Assembly: GCA_012861695.1 (NCBI GenBank)
Contig: JAAOOA010000164.1
Coordinates: forward strand, 526,965-590,964
Length of the DNA stretch: 64,000 nucleotides
Direction: 5' to 3'
Origin: Trematomus loennbergii
Taxonomy: Eukaryota > Chordata > Actinopteri > Perciformes > Nototheniidae
The notes beneath the pieces are model-generated. The model made no database searches, had not been told where the DNA came from, and saw only the letters and a program-made list of their open reading frames with translations. The translations under genes and the position numbers were made by a program. This document shows positions 30,744 through 41,908 of this stretch, one piece after another. The first letter of the stretch is position 1. Every line of letters starts with the position of its first letter.

Positions 30744-33011
30744 ATTGGCGGGAAGATGGCGGAGTGAGAAGTAACAACGTTGCAGGCTCGTAGAAAAAGT
30801 TTAGATTTTAGTCCTTGACTGTAAAACTGACAGGCAATAGCTTATTCATGATACACTTTAAGTTATTATAGAAGCTTAAATAGTCACATTTTACTTTAAT
30901 TCTCCAGTTACCAACACTTTTGACATAAAGTGCCTGCTAGCATGACCGACCACGATTACAACTTAAAAGTTCTCCGTGAGGCATGTGACGACTCGGATAT
31001 TGAGGACATGGAAGCGGACAACTCTAAGGGACACAAAATAAATTGGGACCACACACCAACTAAAGGACCGAATCCAAAGAAATCGAAGGTTCACGGCGAA
31101 ACACAAATGGCAGAGGATAGCAGCAGCACCATTCTCCAGGCAATTCAAGTCTTATCCGGAAAAATGGATGAACAGACAGAGCTGTTAAGAAAGTTTGAAA
31201 AACGCATTGAAGCAAACACTGAAGCAGCTAAAGAAAATAAGAAAGACATTTCTGCTCTTCAGAAAAAGTTTGATGATCTTCTAAAAGATAACACTTTACT
31301 ACGTAAGTCTGGCGAGGAGCAAGCCCGCTACAAACGGAGGTGGAATCTGAGGATGAATGGTCTGCCTGAAAAAGAAGGAGAAAACACAAGAGAAGCTGTG
31401 ATCGGGATACTCACAAGAGTTGTTCCGCTGTCTGTGGAGAAGCTGCGTGACTCAGTGGACACTGTCCATCGGCTGGGTATGAAGGGTAATGCAGCTACTT
31501 CCAACAACACACCGCGGTCAATCATCATTCAGTTCGGGATGAGGACTGTTCGTGACGAGATCTGGAAAAAGTCCAAAGATGCGAGAGTCTGCAGCGAGAT
31601 GCACATTCGTTTCAAAGAGGATTTCTCCAAGGAGGACCGGGAGGCTCGCTCCAAGCTGTGGCCACTGGTTCAAGAAGCCAGGAGAAAGGGGAAGAGAGCC
31701 TTTCTGAAGGAAGGCTTCGCGCTGATTGACAACAAAAGAGTGGACCCGGAATAAAGTGAAAAACACCGCAGTAATTAACTGGAAGGACAGGGAGCAGGTT
31801 TTCTGTCCTCAGTAGGTATGCTGAAGTTCTCAGTTTGAGTGTTTGATTGGACTTGTCTCAGGTTATATTCAAAATGTTGTGAGCTATTGCACTAAATATG
31901 TTTGTTAAGGGCTACGTTACTCACTCCTGCGCATCGATATAGCATTCCTTTGCGCATTTTCTTAAGGATTCTATCTTTGCTCTTTCAATGTTATCTTTCA
32001 TATCCTTAAATGCTAGGGGGCTAAAAAACAATGTGAAACGTAAGGCAATTTTTCTTTTTTGTAAGGAACAAAAAGCAAATTGTGTTTTTCTGCAAGAAAC
32101 TCATTCTGCAGAGGCAGACACTAAGTTCTGGAAAGTACAATGGGGAGACAACATTTTTTTCAGCCATGGAACAACACATTCGGCTGGAGTGATGATTTTA
32201 TTTAACAGGTTACCTGGAAATATAATTGACCACAGGAGTGATACAAACGGTCATTGGCTAATGGTTGTGACTGATGTTAATGGTCTAATTACATACTGGT
32301 GTGTGTTTATGGGTATAACAGAAAGATTCAAAACAATAATTTTCTTTCAATCTTGTGCCAAAAATTAGAGGAATGGAAAGTACTTTATATGACTGATAAG
32401 ATTATAATCGGAGGGGATTTTAATGTAGTTCCTGATGAGTGGTTAGATCGTCTTCCTTTAAGGGGACAATGTCATAATTTTAATGATTCTATTATTCACT
32501 TGGCCTCTAAACTTAATTTAACTGATGTTTGGAGAATAAATAATCCCTCAAAGTCACAATATACCTGGTTTAACTCTTCTAACAATGGTCAGTGCTCTAG
32601 GCTCGATTATTGGTTAATCTCTACTAGTTTAACTAATAATGTCTCAAAGTGTGACATTTCAGCATCACCTCTGACTGATCACTGTGTCATCTCTTTGTCC
32701 TTTTTACTATGCAACTTCAGTCCCAATCTTAAACCTATATGGAAATTCAATAATAGTCTTTTGGAGAATGCAGATTTTTGTAGAGAGATCAAACAACTGA
32801 TAAAAGAAACTCTGGCTTTGGATATGTCATCTCTCAGTAAATGGGAATGGTTTAAATTTAGTGTGAGACAGATTGCGATAAAATCCTGTAAATACTCTTC
32901 TAGATTAAAGAAACAAAAACAACAAGAGATGACAAGTGCAATTAATAATTTATGCCTTAAAGCTGAGTTATCATTGGATGAGCAAATTCAACTGAACAAT
33001 TTACAACTCAA
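30744..33011 (+). mobile_element. L1/Tx1-type LINE with 5' end and ORF1 but truncated 3' end
   Basis: The 5' UTR starts near GGCGGGAAGATGGCGGAGTG, a YY1-like AAGATGGCGG word typical of L1-type promoters. It is followed by ORF1, a 230-bp spacer, and the N-terminal endonuclease of ORF2. The element ends abruptly at 33011, where the composite repeat starts with ACTAGAAAATGC. It has no reverse transcriptase, 3' UTR or poly(A). Confidence 0.82.
30942..31754 (+). CDS. LINE ORF1 RNA-binding protein
   Basis: The ATG at 30942 (MTDHDYNLKVLREACDDSDI) gives a complete 270-residue frame; the upstream in-frame GTG is not used because an ATG is expected. The layout is that of L1 ORF1p. An acidic N-terminus is followed by a coiled coil at about residues 70-125 (KMDEQTELLRKFEKRIEANT, heptad-like), then an RRM-like domain beginning RRWNLRMNGLPEKEGENTRE. 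A C-terminal domain ends KEGFALIDNKRVDPE. ORF1p trimers coat LINE RNA and act as chaperones during retrotransposition. The frame is intact, although ORF2 is broken. Confidence 0.85.
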   Translation: MTDHDYNLKVLREACDDSDIEDMEADNSKGHKINWDHTPTKGPNPKKSKVHGETQMAEDSSSTILQAIQVLSGKMDEQTELLRKFEKRIEANTEAAKENKKDISALQKKFDDLLKDNTLLRKSGEEQARYKRRWNLRMNGLPEKEGENTREAVIGILTRVVPLSVEKLRDSVDTVHRLGMKGNAATSNNTPRSIIIQFGMRTVRDEIWKKSKDARVCSEMHIRFKEDFSKEDREARSKLWPLVQEARRKGKRAFLKEGFALIDNKRVDPE

Positions 33012-33014
33012 CTA
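31988..33014 (+). pseudogene. LINE ORF2, AP-endonuclease part, frameshifted and truncated
   Basis: It starts MLSFISLNARGLKNNVKRKA with the Asn of the endonuclease motif, then CVFLQETHS with the catalytic Glu. A 1-bp frameshift near 32300 leads to VYGYNRKIQ, then IIIGGDFNVVPDEWLD (GDFN), GQCSRLDYWLIS and PLTDHCVISL (Asp-His of the C-terminal motif). All endonuclease catalytic residues are thus present. The protein ends at LNNLQLN where the composite repeat supplies TAG. The reverse transcriptase is missing entirely. Confidence 0.85.
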
Positions 33015-33394
33015 GAAAATGCATTTCCTGCAGAAAATGCGTGCGAATGCTGTAAACTGTGAACATTTGTGGCTGAATTTAGCTGAAAATGCAGAAAAAG
33101 CTGAATATGTTATTAGCTGAATGGTAGCTGCTTTTAGCTACAAAATGGAGAAAAAGCTTAATATTTAAAAGAAAAGGTTTAAACAAACATGTATAGCCTT
33201 GATGTCCTGAATAGCTGAATAATGTAATAGTTGAATGGTTTCTGCAGCTGAAAATAGGCTGAAGGAGTTAAATATCAGATGTAAGTAGTAGTGAATGAAT
33301 TTGTATTAAGATGAGAAAAGAAAGTAAAAAGGCTTGGGAAAGCAGCAGAATATTTGAACTACAAACTTTTGAACTAACTTGATGGTGAATTATC

Positions 33395-33560
33395 TGTCGC
33401 CATGGCAACGGCATTTGATGACACCCCATAATACGCTTAGATGTGTTGATGGCTGCATCGTTACCAAACCTGTGAAGTTTTGGGCCATTTCGAGCATTTT
33501 TCACTGAAGTTATGAGAAAACCGTGTTTCATGGTGAGCATTGTGTTGCCATGGCAACGGC
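33395..33560. promoter_or_regulatory. Pair of RFX X-box-like palindromes in unit 1
   Basis: GTCGCCATGGCAAC (33396-33409) and GTTGCCATGGCAAC (33544-33557) match the known RFX consensus GTNRCCNNRGYAAC or nearly so; the second is a perfect dyad. They sit one per copy of an internal 147-bp duplication. Counterparts are at 36520, 36667, 62299 and 62444. Occupancy is unknown. Confidence 0.5.
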
Positions 33561-33679
33561 ATTTGAAGAAATCTCAAAACTGTCCCGTAGATGTCTTCAC
33601 GGCTGGACTGTTAGCACACATGTGAAGTTTGAGCACTTTTTGAACATTTTCATAGTAGTTATACATTACATTAGGAGGT

Positions 33680-34835
33680 TACATTACTCTCTCTCTTCTC
33701 TTGATCGCCTCTCTCTTCTCTTGATCACCCTCTCAATCTTCTATTGCCCTCTCTCTCTTCTCTTGATCGCCCCTCTCTCTTCTCTTGCTTGCCCTCTCTC
33801 TCTTGATCGCACTCTCTCTTCTCTTGATCGCCCTCTCTCTCTCTCTTGATCGCCCTCTCTCTCTTCTCTTGATCACCCTCTCTCTCTCCTCTTGATCGCC
33901 CTCTCTCTCCTCTTGATCGCCCTCTCTCTCTCCTCTTGATCTCCCACTCTCTCTCCTCTTGATCGCCCACTCTCTCTCCTCTTGATCGCCCTCTCTCTCT
34001 CCTCTTGATCGCCCTCTCTCTCTCCTCTTGATCGCCCTCTCTCTCTCCTCTTGATCGCCCACTCTCTCTTCTCTTGCTTGCCCTCTCTCTCTTGATCGCC
34101 CTCTCTCTTCTCTTGATCGCCCTCTCTCTCTCCTCTTGATCGCCCTCTCTCTTCTCTTGATCACCCTCTCTCTCTCCTCTTGATCTTGATCGCCCTCTCT
34201 CTCCTCTTGATCACCCTCTCTCTCCTCTTGATCGCCCTCTCTCTCCTCTTGATCGCCCTCTCTCTCTCCTCTTGATCGCCCACTCTCTCCTCTTGATCGC
34301 CCACTCTCTCTCCTCTTGATCGCCCTCTCTCTCTCCTCTTGATCGCCCTCTCTCTCTCCTCTTGATCGCCCTCTCTCTCTCCTCTTGATCGCCCACTCTC
34401 TCTCCTCTTGATCGCCCACTCTCTCTCTCTTGATCACCCTCTCTCTCCTCTTGATCGCCCTCTCTCTCTCCTCTTGATCACTCTCTCTCTTCTCTTGATC
34501 GCCCCTCTCTCTCTCTCTTGATCGCCCTCTCTCTCTCTCCTCTTGATCGCCCTCTCTCTCTCTCTTGATCGCCCTCTCCTCTCCTCTTGATCGCCCTCTC
34601 TCTCTCTCTTGATCGCCCACTCTCTCTCTCTTGATCGCCCACTCTCTCTCTCTTGATCACCCTCTCTATCCTCTTGATCGCCCTCTCTCTCTCCTCTTGA
34701 TCACCCTCTCTCTCATCTCTGATCGCCCTCCTCTCCTCTTGATCGCCTTCTCTCTTCTCTTGACCACCTTCATCTTCTATCACCCTCTCTCACTTCTCTT
34801 GATCGCCCTCTCTCTTCTCTTGATGTGTCTGTGAG
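33680..34835. repeat. Minisatellite, about 23-bp unit, core CTCTTGATCGCCC
   Basis: About 1.15 kb of pyrimidine-rich units CTCTCTCTCC-TCTTGATCGCCC, with length variants of 20-25 bp and GATCACC variants. The minus strand reads as Arg-Glu-Arg runs in all frames because the unit has no stops; this is not a gene. It is followed by (GAGT)n, (GA)n and (TCTG)n tracts to about 34960. Confidence 0.95.
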
Positions 34836-36804
34836 AGAGAGGAGAGTGTGTGTGTGAGAGTGAGAGAGAGTGAGAGAGAGTGAGAGTGAGAGTGAGAGTG
34901 AGAGAGAGAGAGAGAGAGAGTCTGTCTGTCTGTCTGTCTGTGTGAGAGAGAGAGAGTGTGTGAATTGATACAGCTCAAATGCATTGCAATGACTTCCATG
35001 TTAAAAAAACTTTAAAAAGCTGAATATTTTAAAAAGTATAACATATTTTGAAAAAGTTGAAAGTTTCCCCATCATGTGCTGAAAAGGCTGAATAGTGTGA
35101 TATTTGAATGGTTCCTGCAGCTGAAATTAGGCTGAAGGAGTTAAATAAAGACATTAAATGTAAGTAGTTGTGAATGAATGTTTACAAACACCTGTGTGTG
35201 TAAACCCAGAGATCAAAGGTTACCATGGTGACGACTTATGACGATTGACCAACTGCAGCACTGAGTGCCATTAAGAATGCATTGAGGATTATATCTGACC
35301 ATTTTGCCACCTATTCAAAAACTATGGCTCCTATAAAAAAAATACCAGACCGTGAGCATCAGGGAACCCCAATGAACTGATATATGTTGTTTTTTTTGGT
35401 TTTGTGTGTAAAATGTGGAGATGGGAGCAGTTTGTCTAAAGTGTACTTCTCTCTGTTCTGAAGAAAGTTCCGGAAAGATTTAACATGGTAATCAATTGGG
35501 AGCTAGGTGGACTTTTTGTCTCTTCATGCCCTCAAGAGGCATTTTGTTTAATATTTTTTCTTAATTCTTTTTTATTTTCCAACCTAGGAGATGTTTTCCT
35601 ACGTTTTTCATGAAAAATTATGTCTGAGGAGTGTAGGGTTTGGGAATTATGGCAAGTTTAAAACATTTTTTGAGGAGAATTTGAAGCACCCCTCCACTCT
35701 GTTTTGAGATCAAAGCACTCTAGACTTAACGAGCTGCTCCATCCACACTAATGTTAAAATCTGAAGAAAGCCTCTTTACCAAGCTCCAAACAAAGTTAAT
35801 TATCTCAAGAAGTGTAAAAGATATCAAAAATAAAAGTCAAGTTTGAATAGCTGAAGGTGTTGTGATCATTTGAAAGTTGGAATGAAGTGTCTAGCTGAAA
35901 GTATGTGGAAGGAGTAGCATTTGGCGCAAAGTATAGGAAAAGAGGATTTGAAGGCATCTCCCATTGACTTCAATGTTAAAAAAAAGAGTTTAAAAAGCTG
36001 AATATTTCAAAAAGTATAAAATATTTTTAAAAAGTTGAAGGTTTCCCATCGATTCCTGAACAGGCTGAATAGTTTGATATTTGAATGGTTTCTGTAGCTG
36101 AAAGTAAGCTGCAGTTATGGAGAGCCAAAGTATGGTTGAAATAATAATAAAATGCATTTCCTGCAGAAAATGCGTGCGAATGCTGTAAACTGTGAACATT
36201 TGTGGCTGAATTTAGCTGAAAAAGCTGAATATGTTATTAGCTGAATGGTAGCTGCTTTTAACTACAAAAATGCAGAAAAAGCTTAATATTTAAAAGAAAA
36301 GGTTTAAAAAAACATGTATAGCCTTGATGTAATGAAATAGCTGAATAATGTAATAGTTGAATGGTTTGCAGCTGAAAATAGGCTGAAGGAGTTAAATATC
36401 AGATGTAAGTAGTAGTGAATGAATTTGCATTAAGATGAGAAAAGAAAGTAAATAGGCTTGGGAAAGCAGCAGAATATTTGAACTGCAAACTTTTGAACTA
36501 ACTTGATGGTGAATTATCTGTCGCCATGGCAACGGCATTTGATGACACCCCATAATACGCTTAGATGTGTTGATGGCTGTATCGTTACCAAACCTGTGAA
36601 GTTTTGGGCCATTTCGATCATTTTCACTGAAGTTATGAGAAAACCGTGTTTCATGGTGAGCATTGTGTTGCCATGGCAACGGCATTTGAAAAAATCTCAA
36701 AACTGTCCCGTAGATGTCTTCACGGCTGGACTGTTAGCACACATGTGAAGTTTGAGCACTTTTTGAACATTTTCATAGGAGTAATACATTACATTAGGAG
36801 GTTA

Positions 36805-37205
36805 CATACTCTCTCTCTTCTCTTGATCACCCTCTGAATCTTCTATCGCCCTCTCTCTCTTCTCTCTCTCTTCTCTTGATCGCCCTCTCTCTCTCCTCTT
36901 GATCGCCCTCTCTCTCTCCTCTTGATCGCCCTCTCTCTCTTCTCTCTCTCTTCTCTTGCTCGCCCTCTCTCTCTCCTCTTGATCGCCCTCTCCCTCTCCT
37001 CTTGATCGCCCATTCTCTCTCCTCTTGATCGCCCTATCTCTCTTCTCTTGATCGCCCTCTCTCTCTCCTCTTTCGCCCTCTATCTCTCTTCTCTTGATTG
37101 CCCTCTCCTCTCCTCTTTATCGCCCTCTCTCTTCTCTTGATCACCCTATCACTCTTCTATCACCCTCTCGCACTTCTCTTGATCGCCCTCTCTTCTCTTG
37201 ATGTG
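36805..37205. repeat. Minisatellite array of unit 2
   Basis: The same TTGATCGCCC-cored repeat as at 33680, about 400 bp, with more interrupted units. Confidence 0.93.
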
Positions 37206-37211
37206 TCTGTG

Positions 37212-37373
<162 letters not shown>

Positions 37374-38430
37374 AGTGAGAGAGAGTGTGTGTGTCTGTCA
37401 GAGAGAGAGAGAGAGAGAGAGGTAGAGAGAGAGGTAGAAAGAGAGAGGTAGAGAGAGGTAGAGGTAGTGGTAGTGGTGAATGTTTACAAACACCTGTGTG
37501 TGTAAACCCAGAGATGAAAGGTTACCATGGTGACGACTGCAGCACTGAGTTAAGAATGCATTGAGGTTTGTATCTGACAATTTTGCCACCTTTTCAAAAA
37601 CATGGCTCCTATCAAAAAATTACCAGACCGTGAGCATCAGGGAACCCCAATGAACTGATATATGTTGTTGTTTTTGGTTTTGTGTGTAAAATGTGGAGAT
37701 GGGAGCAGTTTGTCTAAAGTGTACTTCTCTCTGTTCTGAAGAAAGTTCCGGAAAGATTTAACATGGTAATCAATTGGGAGCTAGGTGGACTTTTTGTCTC
37801 TTCATGCCCTCAAGAGGCATTTTGTTTAATATTTCTTCTTAATTTTTTTTATTTTCCAACCTAGGAGAGATTTTCCTACGTTTTTCATGACAATTATGTC
37901 TGAGGAGTGTAGGGTTTGGGAATTATGGCAAGTTTAAAACATTTTTTGGGAGAATTTGAAGCACCCCTCCACTCTGTTTTGAGATCAAAGCACTCTAGAC
38001 TTAACGAGCTGCTCCATCCACACTAATGTTAAAATCTGAAGAAAGCCTCTTTACCAAGCTCCAAACAAAGTTAATTATCTCAAGAAGTGTAAAAGATATC
38101 AAAATAAAAGTCAATTTTGAATAGCTGAAGGTGTTGTGATCATTTGAAAGTTGGAATGAAGTGTCTAGCTGAAAGTATGTGGAAGGAGTAGCATTTGGCA
38201 CAAAGTGTAGGAAAAGAGGATTTGAAGGCATCTCCCATTGACTTCAATGTTAAAAAAAAGAGTTTAAAAAGCTGAATATTTCAAAAGTATAAAATATTTT
38301 TTAAAAGTTGAAGGTTTCCCATCGATTCCTGAACAGGCTGAATAGTTTGATATTTGAATGGTTTCTGTAGCTGAAAGTAAGCTGAGTTATGGAGAGCCAA
38401 AGTATGGTTGAAATAATAATAATAAACTAG

Positions 38431-38850
38431 AAAATGCATTTCCTGCAGAAAATGCGTGCGAATGCTGTAAACTGTGAACATTTGTGGCTGAATTTAGCTG
38501 AAAATGCAGAAAAAGCTGAATATGTTATTAGTTAAATGGTAGCTGCTTTTAGCTACAAAAATGCAGAAAAGCTTAATATTTAAAAGAAAAGGTTTAAGAA
38601 AAAAGGTATAAACAACAACACGTATAGCCTCCATGTCCTGAAATAACCTGAAGATGAATTGTCAAACTGGCAGAGTTGAAAAAAGTGATAAAGCATATTC
38701 TTCTTTTAGAAAGTATAATAAGGTATAAATAATACAATTCATAGACATAATTCCCCTAAAAAAGCTGTATAATGTATTTGTTGAATGGTTTCAGTAGCTG
38801 AAAGTATGCTGAAGTAGCAAAACGTACTGTAGTACTAGTAGTAAGCATTA
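38431..38850. repeat. Composite long repeat, truncated unit 3
   Basis: It starts like units 1 and 2 (ACTAGAAAATGCATTTCCTG), keeps the AAGCTTAATATTTAAAAGAA block, then degenerates at about 38640-38830 (GTATTTGTTGAATGGTTTCA is still recognisable) and stops. This ends the left cluster. Confidence 0.75.
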
Positions 38851-39583
38851 ATACTCTAACAGTAATATTGTACTAGAAGCTGGAGTAAGAGTTGTAGTAG
38901 TGCAAAAGTGAATATTTTGAATGAGAGTTAAAGAGACAGTTCATCCCCAAATCACCTGAGGATCTTTGTGGAGTGTACTGTATATGAAAATAGAGTAGAA
39001 CAAACCATTAGTATGAAGCAGACAAGTTACCACATTACAATAAAAGGTTTTAATAGATTTTGTGAGTCAACAATGTTGTGCTAATTAACAGTATTATTAT
39101 CTTCAAAATGCAGCAATTATTATTAGGAGTCATATCATATTAATAGCATAACATAGACACAATGAAATTAAAAGAAATTAGAAAATGTCAACAAAAAAGA
39201 AACCTTCTCTGCATAAAGCCTAAACGTTTAATGTTGGCCTTAGATCTTACAATAGGGGAACTTTGACAAACCAGGAGGAAATGTATAAGGCCCTTTGGCT
39301 GCATTTTGGTGGCAGTTGCACTGATTACAAAAAATGTAAGAGATCTTTAGTTCATTTTCTTATTTTAGAATTAGGTGGATGGTGACAATTTGTTTTACTT
39401 AGTTAATTTTCAGCTTAACAATAAATTGATTATGGTGTAAATGATCTGACTAAGCTGCACCTTTTAAACTGCACTAAACATTTTAAGAAAGTTAGATTAA
39501 TATATAACCTTTGATAAAATTCATCCTATACACCTAAATGTTTGCATAAAACAAAAGACTAATAAACAAATTAAACAAAGAAA
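38851..39583. other. AT-rich spacer, nothing recognised
   Basis: No open frame of note. An AAGAGACAGTTCATCCCCAAAT word at about 38931 resembles a common transposon-end motif, without a partner. Confidence 0.45.
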
Positions 39584-40253
39584 AAAAATACAAGATCATA
39601 CTTACAAAACCAAAATGCTTGGTTACTTAATAATTGTTTATCAAACAGGTTGATAAGGCAGGGCTTAACCATATTGTCACCATCAGGCAAAGGAAGTGTG
39701 TGCTGTATATTTAAATGATGCATTGTAGTAGCACTGTAAAATTGGGTGAAAAATCAACAAAACTATAACAATATTGTTCAGCCCTACCATGAAAGAATGT
39801 TCACATTGTGTTTAGCTAGGCTAATAGCCCTATGAGTTCATGGCTTTAAGCTCCAGTAGCTCTTGACTGACAGTAATCCTCATGTCAATTGTGTGATTTA
39901 CCAACATCTAGCTCAGGTTACTGAGCCTCACTGAAATGCAGGAGCTTTGTTGGCTTTTGAAGAAAATATGGTTCGAGTCACTGGTGTGAATTCAGTGAAG
40001 AATTAAAATTGGAACATTTAATTCCCAATTAAATAATTTGACAAGGCTTAATTAACCAAGTCACATGTCGTATGCATCATGAAGACAATCGCTTCAGCTT
40101 AGATTTCACAGACTGAACGCTGATTCTATATTTATATAGAGCTTTTTTCATGGGTTCAGATTAGCCCAAGACTAGGTATACAATGTGAACATCCTTTAAA
40201 ACCTTTCATATCTACCAGCTGAAACCCCACACTCATGATCACTATGTTGTACT

Positions 40254-40302
40254 GTTTTTCTGTCCTCTTCCAGTTAATTAACCTGGAAGAGGACAGAAAA
40301 AC
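40254..40302. repeat. Perfect 20-bp-arm hairpin in block A
   Basis: The arms GTTTTTCTGTCCTCTTCCAG and CTGGAAGAGGACAGAAAAAC are exact complements around TTAATTAAC. The second block A has the same structure at about 42632-42681 with a 2-bp loss in one arm (GGAAGAGACAG). Confidence 0.92.
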
Positions 40303-41230
40303 TATGTCTTTTAGATACATGTAGAAAACATGTGAAAGCAAAGATGGCATGAATGAACATACATACATACAATGAAAATAAACATACATTGTTTGGATCA
40401 GGTCAAAAAAGCTTTTTAAAAAAGGACCAGATTGCTGTCCTACTGTTCAGTGGCAGTCAGTCCGTCAGTCCGTCAGTGGGTCAGTAGTATTGGTTGCTGT
40501 ATGTTGAATCTGTCCATTGTAGGCACAAATCAAAACTGTCAACGTTCAGTGTGAGGACGTAAGGGCGGTAAGATGGTGACCTTTGACATGTCCAATCGCT
40601 GTAGAAGTGCTGCTTCCAGTTTCCTTTAGCAACATGGAGGGGGAGAGTCTTAAAGAAAAAAGGTGAAAAAACGTTACCCTCACATTCCTGTAGTTGTTAA
40701 TACAATTAGATATTGTATCAAGCAAGTACAAAAATGTGTTACCTTCACAGCTTTAGGAGGAACTTTCACTCTGACAGGGATGACTGATCTGCAGCAGTTT
40801 GGTTCCCTGCAACAGTTCATCTGATCACTGCCAAAGGATCAACAGGATGCAGGTCCTACTGTACTGAGCTGTGCACAGCAGTGGATACACATATGGGGAT
40901 GTGGAGGTGGTCAATGCAGATATCTTGAACACTGCTGAAGGGCAAAACATCTTCTCACACAGAAGTTGAGGACTGCTGCATGATGGTCAGCTTCTTCGAT
41001 GTTTGTTTCTGTCTGTGCAGTCCTGAGTGTCTTCACTGTGAAATGTTGGAATCACAGTGGAGCAAGACCTGATGAAGAAGTGAATACATGAGTGAACACA
41101 ACATGACATTAAAACATTACATAAGCACAAATGGAATTAGAAGACAATACCTGTTGCTCTGTTGTGAAGAATGTTCACCACTGCCTGCATTGAGGGGGAA
41201 CACATGTATCTGTGGTCCAGCAGTGATGAG

Positions 41231-41490
41231 TCCACTATAGGTTGAACAGTTAAGCTGCTGCCACTGTTGCAGCATGCATGTCTTGGTTTTACGGGATGAT
41301 CCAGTATCTCAGCACCAGAGAGAAGACAAGGCTAAGGCAGGCAGGTGATATCTCATCCTCTTCTTTGAAGAATTGGGATGAGAAGGAAGTAGAAGGTGTC
41401 ACTGTGTGGTCCAGCAGTGACTGGTCCACTGTGGTTGAACAGTTAAGCTGCTGCCACTGTTGCAGCATGCATGTCTTGGTTGTTGTGAGC
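41231..41490. repeat. Direct duplication of a 57-bp segment in region U
   Basis: GGTTGAACAGTTAAGCTGCT followed by GCCACTGTTGCAGCATGCAT occurs at about 41238 and again at about 41435, roughly 198 bp apart. A third, partial echo (GGTAAGCTGCTGTTGCTGCA) follows at about 41500. Open frames here are short. Confidence 0.75.
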
Positions 41491-41784
41491 AGTCAACAGG
41501 TAAGCTGCTGTTGCTGCAGTTGTCAGTTGTTGTGAGTCGATCCTCACGGTGCTGAAGGAGATGAGGACAAAGCTGGCAGGTGCCGTCACAGAGGAAACTG
41601 ACAAACTGTGTCTGGTCCAGGGGAAAGGAAACTTACAGGAGTTATAGTCTCTAAAGTCATGGCCCCCTACCCTACGCTAGAGTATGTAGTTTGAAATTGT
41701 GAGGGATATAAGTGTGGGATTTCAGCTGGTAGAAGTACATCAGAAAGTATGTGTTACATAGAACATATACTTTTTGATGTAAAT

Positions 41785-41908
41785 ACATTTTTGCAAAATT
41801 GTGTCAGCAGCTATTTGTGTCAGCATGATGTACATAGCTGCTGACGCAATTTTGTCCTGTGCATTTATCAACCCTGAGCCCAACCCACCCTGATAAATGC
41901 ACAGGCAA
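41785..41908. repeat. Double hairpin in block B, copy 1
   Basis: Stem 1: AAAATTGTGTCAGCAGCT with AGCTGCTGACGCAATTTT. Stem 2: CTGTGCATTTATCA with TGATAAATGCACAG around CCCTGAGCCCAACCCACCC. The matching pair in the second block B is at about 42975-43088, where stem 1 is perfect (GACACAATTTT). Confidence 0.85.

Larger units (their letters stand above)
33012..36150. repeat. Composite long repeat, unit 1
   Basis: The unit starts ACTAGAAAATGCATTTCCTG, continues with AAAATGCGTGCGAATGCTGT and AGCTGAATGGTAGCTGCTTT blocks and an internal 147-bp duplication containing CCATGGCAACGGCATTTGA. It then has the TTGATCGCCC minisatellite, GA/TCTG microsatellites, a CACCTGTGTGTGTAAACCCA block and AGGGAACCCCAATGAACTGA, and ends GGAGAGCCAAAGTATGGTTG then AAATAATAATAA. 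Unit 2 begins at once. No protein is credible in it. Class unknown. Confidence 0.85.

Noticed and set aside
30930..30941. GTG upstream start for LINE ORF1
   Set aside because: A vertebrate transposon ORF is expected to start at ATG; the ATG at 30942 is four codons downstream and fits.
33725..34783. Minus-strand frames of up to 295 codons rich in Arg, Glu, Asp, Gln and Lys (also at 62624-63720)
   Set aside because: They are translations of the CT-rich minisatellite, open in several overlapping frames because the unit has no stop. Composition follows the repeat exactly and there is no unique sequence.
33680..34835. CRISPR-like array of regularly spaced repeats
   Set aside because: The units are degenerate head-to-tail minisatellite copies without unique spacers, in a vertebrate genome.
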